Below, in pieces: positions 1-6,394 of a DNA stretch of 64,000 bases. Made by a program: the position numbers and the translations under genes. The notes under the pieces were generated by a model, which made no database searches, was not told the origin of the DNA, and saw only the letters and a list, made by a program, of their open reading frames with translations. Position 1 is the stretch's first letter, and each line of letters starts with the position of its first letter. Origin of the DNA: Halorussus amylolyticus (GTDB lineage: Archaea > Halobacteriota > Halobacteria > Halobacteriales > Haladaptataceae); assembly GCF_004143485.2 (NCBI RefSeq), contig NZ_ML974132.1:198920-262919 (forward strand), given 5' to 3'.

Positions 1-2
1 CG

Positions 3-854
3 CGCCCGGCGCTTGGGGGGGGCGGCGCCGGCGCCGGGGCCGCCCGCCACGCGCCCGACCGCGTCACGATTCCCGAGTCGGGCGACCCCTCGTACCGTCG
101 GTGGCTCCCGGCTCCGAGCGCGATGGACTCGTTCGATAGTGACCACTACCGGAGTCGATACCTCGACCTCGCCGCGCTACGGAAACACTCAGACCGGACC
201 ATCTCGACGTTCCACCGCGAGCGAGTCGGCGCTCACCTCGAATTTTTGGGCGTCGGCGACTCCGCCGAAGGGATGGTGAGTCTCTCCGGCGTCGGTTCGA
301 CGGAGGCCTACGTCGTGTTCGGGTCGTACGAAACCGACGCGGTCTTCGAGTCGGTTCGCGAGAGCGACTTCTCGGAGACCGGCACCGACGGGGAGTACCG
401 GTTCCTCCACCGGAACGACCCCTCCCGGACCGTTGCGGTCGGCGAGGATGGGGTCGTGTACGCCCGTGACACCGACTCCGAATCGTTCGTAAAGGCGATT
501 CTCGACGCCGAGCGCGGCGACGAGTTGCGATACCACGAGACCGACGAGGCGTTCGCGTCGATGACCGACGTTATGGGCGCACCGGCGGTCGCGACGGCGG
601 AGACGACCGACCCTACATCTCGCCCGAACCCCGAAACCCTTCGGTTCGAGGGAAGCGTCGGCCACGCGACTGGGCGGTCGCTGGCGGACGGCACGGAGTA
701 CGTTCGACACGCGATTCGATTCGCTGACGCGGCCGACGACCGCACCGAAACCGTCCGCGAGACGGTCGGTGACGACGATTCGTTCGCGGAGGCGTCGGTG
801 TTCGCCGAGGACGAGACGGTGTTTCTGGACGCCGAACTCGAATCCGAGGGCTGA
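3..854 (+). CDS. Surface lipoprotein-like hypothetical protein, 5' end outside the window
   Basis: The reading frame is open from the first bases of the window, well before the ATG at 123. Read from base 3 it gives a Gly/Ala-rich stretch, then a segment containing PSYRRWLPAPS that runs straight into the ATG-initiated part. A Gly-rich spacer followed by an acidic domain is how many haloarchaeal lipoproteins continue after the lipobox cysteine, so the true start, signal peptide and lipobox probably lie upstream; that is inference. About 283 codons are visible. No catalytic motif is recognised and the function is unknown. The run of eight G at 15-22 is a possible site of a sequencing frame error. 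Confidence 0.6.
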   Translation, partial: RPALGGGGAGAGAARHAPDRVTIPESGDPSYRRWLPAPSAMDSFDSDHYRSRYLDLAALRKHSDRTISTFHRERVGAHLEFLGVGDSAEGMVSLSGVGSTEAYVVFGSYETDAVFESVRESDFSETGTDGEYRFLHRNDPSRTVAVGEDGVVYARDTDSESFVKAILDAERGDELRYHETDEAFASMTDVMGAPAVATAETTDPTSRPNPETLRFEGSVGHATGRSLADGTEYVRHAIRFADAADDRTETVRETVGDDDSFAEASVFAEDETVFLDAELESEG

Positions 855-873
855 CGACCGAGCTCGCACCCAG

Positions 874-1326
874 TCAGTACGTGGACCGCCTCGCCCCCGG
901 TTCGCCCCGGACGCGCGCTTTGAGGTAGTCTATCGCGACGATGGAGGCGGGAGCCGAGAGGCAGAACCCGGCCAGCAGGCTCCGGTCGTGGGCCGAGAGT
1001 TCGACGCCGAGCGCGGACATGACGACGACGAACGCCGCGACCGCTCCGGCGACCGCCCCGACCTTCCGGGTCGCTCGCTCGAAGTCGAACCGTTTGGCGG
1101 GCCGGTAGAGCAGATTCTCGGCCGCGACCGCGAGACCGACGCCCTCGGCGACCCCGACGAGGGCGTAGGCTCCGGCGGGGTACTCCGGAAGCGGGTGCGG
1201 GAGCGCGACGACGCCGAGGACGACCGCGATTGCGAGGACGCCCGCCGTGCGCGTGCGGATGGCCCCGAGCAGGCGCGCGAGGTGGGACGACTCCTCGCGG
1301 AACGGGTCAGTTGGCTGAGAGGGCAT
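874..1326 (-). CDS. Small haloarchaeal membrane protein, unknown function
   Basis: The protein has 150 residues with about four hydrophobic segments (near residues 24-43, 54-70, 84-105 and 118-135) separated by short charged loops rich in Arg. The ATG at 1326 is preferred over the in-frame ATG at 1356 because the protein then starts MPSQPTDPF, a typical short cytoplasmic leader. It converges on the lipoprotein-like gene, whose stop is 19 nt away. I do not recognise a family; topology suggests a small integral membrane protein. Confidence 0.6.
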   Translation of the reverse strand: MPSQPTDPFREESSHLARLLGAIRTRTAGVLAIAVVLGVVALPHPLPEYPAGAYALVGVAEGVGLAVAAENLLYRPAKRFDFERATRKVGAVAGAVAAFVVVMSALGVELSAHDRSLLAGFCLSAPASIVAIDYLKARVRGEPGARRSTY

Positions 1327-1540
1327 GGTGTCCAATCGTGCGGTTTGCGTTATCAATCTCTTGGACGCGACGGCGTTCGAAGCAGTTCGCGAACTCGACG
1401 AACGCGAATTCGGTGAGAGCTATCCCAGCGAAAGTCACAGCGACGAACGCGGATTCGGCGAAAATCACAGCAACGCTACCTACTCCCGGTACCTATGAGA
1501 GACCGCACCGCACAGCACCGCGCCCCGTGCCTCCCCGCCT

Positions 1541-1579
1541 GCGCGCTCGGTCGCGCCTACGGTGCGCGACCGAGCGCGC
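1541..1579. repeat. Perfect 16-bp inverted repeat, 7-nt loop
   Basis: The arms GCGCGCTCGGTCGCGC (1541-1556) and its exact reverse complement (1564-1579) flank a 7-nt loop. It lies in the 405-bp gap between the membrane protein and the KaiC-like gene. No T-run follows on either strand, so a classical terminator is not obvious; a structured leader or cruciform are alternatives. Confidence 0.7.
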
Positions 1580-1586
1580 GGCGCAT

Positions 1587-1664
1587 CCCGTGGTCGGTGT
1601 CGTCTTCGAAACCCCGTGGTCGGTCACACCTCCGGACCTCCGTGGTCGGTGTCGCCTCCGAGAC
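1587..1664. repeat. Three imperfect 26-bp tandem repeats upstream of the KaiC-like gene
   Basis: The core CCGTGGTCGG recurs at exact 26-bp spacing, with cores starting at 1588, 1614 and 1640 and related flanks. The array ends about 67 bp before the ATG at 1732. Regular spacing near two and a half helical turns fits a protein-binding array, but this is inference. The rest of the 1327-1731 gap holds only the hairpin at 1541; the in-frame open reading upstream of 1732 has poor codon usage and is not counted as coding. Confidence 0.55.
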
Positions 1665-1731
1665 CGCTCACACCGCGTTTCGCCAGACGAAAGACCCAAG
1701 CACCCCGCACGAGACGCCCAAGACGAAGCGC

Positions 1732-2568
1732 ATGGACCGAATCCCCTTCGGCGTCTCTCGACTCGACTCCATCATCGGCGGCGGCGCGCCGCCCGGAAGC
1801 GTGGTCCTGCTCGTCGGCGAGACCGGAGCAGGTGCCCGCGAGTTCCTGTTCACCAGCGCGACCATCAACGGACTCGCCCGTACCGACGCCGAGCAGTTCG
1901 ACCTCCACTACGGCGACGTGGACGACCGGGCCGCGATTCCCGACGAGATACATTACATTTCGTTCACCCACAGCGCCGACGAACTCGCGCGCGAAATCGC
2001 GTACACCATGGACGAGGAACTGGTCGGGGCGGGCATCGAGGCGGTGACGTTCGAGGACCTCAGTCAGGAGTACTTCCAACTCTCGACGATTCCGCGCGAG
2101 TGGTACACCCGCCGGACCCAGACCATCACCGACCTCGGGGAGGGCGGCGACCGCCGGGACGTGCTGGAGGCGCTCGGCGAGTACTTCAATCGTCACGCCG
2201 CGGGCAATCTCGTCCTGCTCGACTCGCTGACCGACCTCGCGCGCGCCCCGAACGAACACCTCGACTGGAACGACGTGACGCTCCTCGTCAAGGGTCTCCA
2301 GAAGGCCTCCCGCCAGTGGAACGGTCTCGTCCTCGTGTTGGTCAACGGGGACGCTCTGACCGACACCGAACTGGGGAGTCTGATGAGCGCGGCCGACGGC
2401 ACCATCGCGTTCGAGTGGGAGACCGGCGGGAGCGAACGCGACCGGGCGATGTTCGTCCGGAACTTCCGGGGAGTCCTCCCGCGACTCGAAGCCGAGGACA
2501 TCATCCGCTTCGAGACCGAGGTTCACGAGGGCGGGTTCGACATCTCCAACGTCCGGAAGATTCGGTGA
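1732..2568 (+). CDS. KaiC/RadA-like RecA-superfamily protein with degenerate P-loop
   Basis: The 278-residue protein starts MDRIPFGVSRLD and has the KaiC-type lead-in DSIIGGGAPPGSVVLLVGE. The Walker A position (residues 29-37) reads GETGAGARE, so the invariant Lys-Thr/Ser is replaced by Ala-Arg. The Walker B strand NLVLLDS (about residue 157) keeps its Asp. The family includes haloarchaeal 'HTR-like' and GvpD/RAD55-type proteins, usually regulatory ATPases. Loss of the P-loop lysine suggests weak or no ATP hydrolysis, so a scaffold or sensor role is more likely than a motor. The ATG at 1732 is chosen because conservation begins there. Confidence 0.75.
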   Translation: MDRIPFGVSRLDSIIGGGAPPGSVVLLVGETGAGAREFLFTSATINGLARTDAEQFDLHYGDVDDRAAIPDEIHYISFTHSADELAREIAYTMDEELVGAGIEAVTFEDLSQEYFQLSTIPREWYTRRTQTITDLGEGGDRRDVLEALGEYFNRHAAGNLVLLDSLTDLARAPNEHLDWNDVTLLVKGLQKASRQWNGLVLVLVNGDALTDTELGSLMSAADGTIAFEWETGGSERDRAMFVRNFRGVLPRLEAEDIIRFETEVHEGGFDISNVRKIR

Positions 2569-2608
2569 CTGCGGCCGGGTTCCGGCGTCGGGTTCGGCGC
2601 GGGAAAAC

Positions 2609-2616
2609 TACTTAAT
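2609..2616 (+). promoter_or_regulatory. TATA-like box of the LEA14 gene
   Basis: ACTTAATG is centred about 26 nt before the ATG at 2639, the usual spacing for a leaderless haloarchaeal transcript. The first AUG of such a transcript would open a short upstream frame rather than the LEA14 gene itself. Confidence 0.4.
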
Positions 2617-2638
2617 GGTGGTAGCGAAACGCCACCGC

Positions 2639-2674
2639 ATGGCACGCGAACAGCAGGGGCGGGTGAGGCGATGA
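2639..2674 (+). CDS. Candidate 11-codon upstream ORF coupled to the LEA14 gene
   Basis: An ATG at 2639 opens an 11-codon frame (MAREQQGRVRR) whose TGA overlaps the ATG of the LEA14 gene as ATGA at 2671-2674. It sits at the expected start of a leaderless transcript from the TATA-like box at 2609. It may be a translated leader that delivers ribosomes to the LEA14 start, or chance; the peptide resembles nothing I know. Confidence 0.3.
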   Translation: MAREQQGRVRR

Positions 2675-4482
2675 GCGTCCTCGGCGGCACGCTCGGAAAG
2701 GTCGCGGCCGCCTTCGTGGTCGGAACGGTCCTCACGAGCGCGGGTCTCGGTGCGGCGTTCGCGACCGGAACGCTGACCCTCGACCCGCCGACGGTCGAAT
2801 CGATACAGAACGAATGGGGCGAGGTGACCGACGAGACGACAGGCATCGAGACCCGACTTGTGGTGACCAACCCCAACGGGGTCGCCATTCCGGGGGTCGC
2901 TGGCGTCGAGTACGACGTGAACATGAACGACGTGACCGTCGCGTCCGGGTCGAGCGGCGGTATCGGTCTCTCGCCCGGCGAGAACGAGGTCACGCTCCGG
3001 ACCGACATCGACAACGGAAAGATACCCGCGTGGTGGGCGACCCACATCAACAACGGCGAGGAGACCACGATTTCGATTCGGCCGTCGCTCGACGCGCCGC
3101 TTTTCTCCTCGGAGTTGCCCGCCCAGGACCGGACGTTCTCGACCGACCTGCTCTCGTCGTTCGAGAGCGACTCGGGCGAGTCGGTGACCGCTGGCGGTCG
3201 CACCCTCCTGACGGTCGAGTCCACTGACGCGTCGTGGGGCGAGGCGACTGCCGAGGAGACCCCGCTCCAGTTCTCGGGCACCGTGACGAATCCGAACGAC
3301 GAACCCCTCGAATTCGCCGAAATCGGCTACACCGTCTCGATGAACGACGTGACGCTCGCGGAGGGGACCACCGGCGACCGCGTCGAAATCGGGGCGAACG
3401 AGACCGAGACCATCCGCATCGACTCCGCGCTCGACAATCAGCGCCTCGACGAGTGGTGGGTCAGCCACCTGAACCGCGGCGAGAAGACCGACCTCGAAGT
3501 CGAAGCGTTCGCGGAAGTCGAGACCGACGACGGGACCCAGCGCGTTCCCCTCTCGTTCCTCAGCAAGCGCGTCGTCTTCGAGACTGACATCCTCGGCGGC
3601 GGCGCGGCGACAACCCGCGCGGCCGATGGCGACGGTTCGGAATTCGAATCGCCCACGATAGAGTCGGTCGAGCGCGACTGGGCGAGCACGGATTCGGGCA
3701 CCCGATTCGCGACGACCGTCGTCGTCAACAACCCCAATCCGGCGAACGCGACCCCCGGCGAACTCGCGCTCGACGCGACCTACCGCGTCGCGCTCAACGA
3801 CGTGGGCCTCGTCAACGACAGCCAGCGCGCCACCCTGACGGAGGGCCGCAACGAACTCGGATTCGAGAGCGACGTCAGCGACCGAACCATCACGGAGTGG
3901 TGGGTCAGCCACATCGAGCGCGGCGAGCGAACCGACCTGACGACCGAGGCCGACGTGTCCGCGGACCTCGGATTCACGAGCGTCCCGGTCGAGGTCCCCG
4001 ACCAGAGTCGGTCGTTCGAGACCGACGTGCTCTCGGGCTTCGACGACTCCGAGCAGGAAGTCAGCGTGCAGGGGCAGCATCTCGCCACGATGGACGACAT
4101 GACTTCCGAGTGGGGCGACCCCACGATGAACAAGACTCCGATGGTCGTCTCGGGCGAGGTGACCAACGAGCGAACGTTCCCGCTCACCATCGAGCGGTTC
4201 GGCTACGAGGTCCGGATGAACGACGTGGTGCTGGCCGACAATGAGAGTCACGTCGGCACGACGGTCCCCGGACAGTCCACGCGCGACATCGAGACGACCG
4301 GCTACCTCGAAAACGACCGGATTCCCGAGTGGTGGGTCAGCCACCTCGACAACGACGAGCGCTCGGAGCTCTCGGTGTCGTACTACGCGGTCGTGTCGTT
4401 CGGCGGGCAGGAGTACACCGTCGAACTCGATTCGATGAGCTACGAGGACGTCATCGAGACGAACGCTTTCGGCGACGAGTGA
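2671..4482 (+). CDS. LEA14/WHy-type desiccation-related protein with four tandem domains
   Basis: The 603-residue protein has one N-terminal hydrophobic segment (residues 8-32, signal or membrane anchor) followed by four WHy/LEA14 units of about 140 residues. Each unit has an 'xPNxxxxP' strand, a 'YxVxMNDV' or 'YRVALNDV' strand and ends in (E)WWVSHxxxGE(K/R)(T/S)DL. LEA14-type folds are linked to desiccation and osmotic stress in plants and bacteria; archaeal roles are untested. An outward-facing surface protein is likely. Single-domain LEA14 proteins are about 150 residues, so four fused copies are unusual. Translation may be coupled to the 11-codon frame at 2639. Confidence 0.8.
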   Translation: MSVLGGTLGKVAAAFVVGTVLTSAGLGAAFATGTLTLDPPTVESIQNEWGEVTDETTGIETRLVVTNPNGVAIPGVAGVEYDVNMNDVTVASGSSGGIGLSPGENEVTLRTDIDNGKIPAWWATHINNGEETTISIRPSLDAPLFSSELPAQDRTFSTDLLSSFESDSGESVTAGGRTLLTVESTDASWGEATAEETPLQFSGTVTNPNDEPLEFAEIGYTVSMNDVTLAEGTTGDRVEIGANETETIRIDSALDNQRLDEWWVSHLNRGEKTDLEVEAFAEVETDDGTQRVPLSFLSKRVVFETDILGGGAATTRAADGDGSEFESPTIESVERDWASTDSGTRFATTVVVNNPNPANATPGELALDATYRVALNDVGLVNDSQRATLTEGRNELGFESDVSDRTITEWWVSHIERGERTDLTTEADVSADLGFTSVPVEVPDQSRSFETDVLSGFDDSEQEVSVQGQHLATMDDMTSEWGDPTMNKTPMVVSGEVTNERTFPLTIERFGYEVRMNDVVLADNESHVGTTVPGQSTRDIETTGYLENDRIPEWWVSHLDNDERSELSVSYYAVVSFGGQEYTVELDSMSYEDVIETNAFGDE

Positions 4483-4493
4483 GCGAGTCAGTC

Positions 4494-4508
4494 TTTTTGA
4501 TGATTTTT
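4494..4508 (+). terminator. Oligo-T terminator after the LEA14 gene
   Basis: Two runs of five T (4494-4498 and 4504-4508) lie 12-26 nt past the stop codon. Archaeal RNA polymerase terminates at oligo-T without needing a hairpin. Confidence 0.45.
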
Positions 4509-4597
4509 GCGTCGAATCGAGTAACTGAGTGACGCCATTCTTCGAGGGTCGTTGTCCGGTCGGTACGAATCGCAGATGCTTGCAGCAGGAACAGCCA

Positions 4598-4719
4598 GAA
4601 AGCCCCCGCCCGGTCGCGGTCGCTGACCGACATATCCGCGCCTCACCGCAACGCACCGTATCGGCGCGGATAGAGGTCGGTCAGGCGACCAAGCGTTGCG
4701 CGACCGGGCGGCCCCTTTC
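4598..4719. ncRNA. Structured intergenic element, copy A
   Basis: The core is bounded by GAAAG and CTTTC, which pair. Inside are a symmetric CCC/CCC internal loop, a 13-bp stem CCGCCCGGTCGCG/CGCGACCGGGCGG, then GTCGC/GCGAC, a bulged G, helix TGACCGAC/GTCGGTCA, an A versus GAG internal loop, helix TATCCGCGCC/GGCGCGGATA and an apical loop with CACCGCAACG. Copies at 46886 and 56422 keep this architecture with different but still paired inner helices. It lies in the 409-bp gap between the LEA14 and amine-oxidase-like genes. I do not recognise it as a named RNA. Orientation of any transcript is unproven; copy B hints at the minus strand. Confidence 0.6.
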
Positions 4720-4728
4720 AGTCCCACC

Positions 4729-4782
4729 CCGTGATTTGTGTCACCGGGCGAACTACCGTGATTTGTGTCACCGGGCGAATTA
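4729..4782. repeat. Two 27-bp direct repeats beside element copy A
   Basis: Units at 4729-4755 and 4756-4782 differ at one base. Each contains CCGTGATTTGTGTCACCGG, a small imperfect hairpin with loop TTTGTGT. Single related hairpins follow the other element copies at 47024-47039 (TCGG/CCGA arms) and 56602-56617 (CCGAT/ATCGG arms), so this looks like a satellite stem-loop of the element, duplicated here. Confidence 0.6.
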
Positions 4783-4891
4783 CGGTGGACGATTCGCGTA
4801 AATAGCATCTCGCCAACGCGCGAACACGATTCACCAAACTGAGAACGTTCGAGTAACAAGGCATTTGCCGACCCATCCCGAATCGAGTCTC

Positions 4892-6328
4892 ATGATAGGT
4901 GTCGTCGGTGGGGGAATCGCGGGTCTCGCGACCGCCCACCGCCTCCAGCAACACGGCCACGACGTGCAGGTGTTCGAAGCCAGCGACCAAATCGGGGGTC
5001 TCGCCGCGGTGTACGACACCGCGGGCGACCCCGTAGAGAAGTTCTACCACCACCTCTCGGCGTCCGAGGAGACAATCATCGACCTCATAGAGGAGTTAGG
5101 ACTCGGCGACGACCTCGTCTGGCCCATCGGCAAGAACGCCTACTACATGGAGGGAACGGTCCACCCGATGGACAAGCCGTGGGAGATTCTGGCGTTCCCG
5201 TACATGAGCGCGTACGACAAATTCCGGCTCACGATGCTGACCCAAGAAATCGACGTGCGCGGCGGGGTTCCGAAGTTCGACACGTACGAGACCCTCGAAG
5301 ATTTCGAGGACGTTCCCATCGAGGAGTTCCTGCTCGAACACACCTCTCGGGGCGTCTACGAGGGCTTTTTCGAACCCCTTCTCGACGCGAAGTTCGGCTC
5401 CCGGAAGGGCGACGTGAGCGCGGCGTGGCTGTTGGGTCGCATCAAATTCCGGGGCGAGCGCGACCTGCTCCGGGGCGAACCCCTCGGCTACTTGAAGGGC
5501 GGGTTCGGCCAACTCCTCGACGCCTTGGTCGAGTCAGTCGGCCGCGAGAACATCACGACGAACGCCCGCGTCGAGGAAGTCGGCATCGAGAATGGCGCGG
5601 TGGAGAATCTGACGGTCGCGGTCTCGTCGTCGGCGACCGCCGACGACGAGACCGAACGGACAGCGGCCGAAGCCGAGGCCGACGGCGGTCGCGAAGCGTC
5701 CGGCAGTGGTGCCGAGCAGTCCGACGGCGGCGTCACCACCGAGACCCACGACACCGACGGCGTGGTCGTCGCCGCGATGCCCAACGTCCTCGAAGCGCTC
5801 ACGGGCTACGAGTGCGACATCGACTTTCAGGGCGCGGTCTGCGCGCTCGTGACGATGGAGGAGTCGCTGACCGACACCTACTGGCTCAACATCGGCCACG
5901 ACGCGCCCTTCGGCGCGCTCATCGAGCACACCAACTACGTCCCGCCCGAGAACTACGGCGGCGACCACCTGCTCTACGTCGCGAGCTACATCCAGGACTA
6001 CGAGGAGGACCTCTGGCAGATGGACGACGACGAAGTCGAGGACCGCTGGCTCGGCCACATCGAGGAGATGTTCCCCGACTGGGACCGCTCGCAAGTCAAG
6101 CAGTTCCGACTCGCGAAAAATCCCCGCGCCGCACCAATCTACGAACGGGGCTACCTCGACATGGTGGTTCCCTACGACCTCGCCGACGAAGTCGCCGAGG
6201 GCGTCTACTACGCAGGGATGGCGAGCAGGGCGCAGTACCCCGAGCGGAGCCTGAACGGCGGCATCGTCGCGGGCTACGAGTGTGCCGACAGAATCGCGGG
6301 CCGGAAGGAAGTCATCCGACCGGAGTGA
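4892..6328 (+). CDS. NAD(P)/FAD-dependent oxidoreductase, amine-oxidase/protoporphyrinogen-oxidase-like
   Basis: The 478-residue protein opens with a Rossmann dinucleotide motif GVVGGGIAGLATAHRL (residues 3-18) and an acidic residue ending strand 2 (VFEAS), which bind FAD. It carries the amine-oxidase-type GGLAAVYD segment and a C-terminal FAD-closing region (YYAGMAS, SLNGGIVAGYECADRI). The family spans protoporphyrinogen oxidases, phytoene desaturase-like enzymes and UDP-galactopyranose mutase relatives, so the substrate is unknown. An acidic low-complexity insert lies near residues 250-295. The ATG at 4892 starts directly at the Rossmann strand; an in-frame ATG nine codons upstream is less likely. 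Confidence 0.8.
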   Translation: MIGVVGGGIAGLATAHRLQQHGHDVQVFEASDQIGGLAAVYDTAGDPVEKFYHHLSASEETIIDLIEELGLGDDLVWPIGKNAYYMEGTVHPMDKPWEILAFPYMSAYDKFRLTMLTQEIDVRGGVPKFDTYETLEDFEDVPIEEFLLEHTSRGVYEGFFEPLLDAKFGSRKGDVSAAWLLGRIKFRGERDLLRGEPLGYLKGGFGQLLDALVESVGRENITTNARVEEVGIENGAVENLTVAVSSSATADDETERTAAEAEADGGREASGSGAEQSDGGVTTETHDTDGVVVAAMPNVLEALTGYECDIDFQGAVCALVTMEESLTDTYWLNIGHDAPFGALIEHTNYVPPENYGGDHLLYVASYIQDYEEDLWQMDDDEVEDRWLGHIEEMFPDWDRSQVKQFRLAKNPRAAPIYERGYLDMVVPYDLADEVAEGVYYAGMASRAQYPERSLNGGIVAGYECADRIAGRKEVIRPE

Positions 6329-6394
6329 CCCGCCGGACGGCGACCCCGGCCGAGATGCCAAGGGTTTAGTTTTTCGGGCGAGGTACCCCGCATA

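Noticed and set aside
2608-4656. 682-codon open frame antisense to the LEA14 gene
   Set aside because: It is the minus-strand shadow of a GC3-biased gene; it is Arg/Val-rich without domains, and the sense frame has clear repeats.
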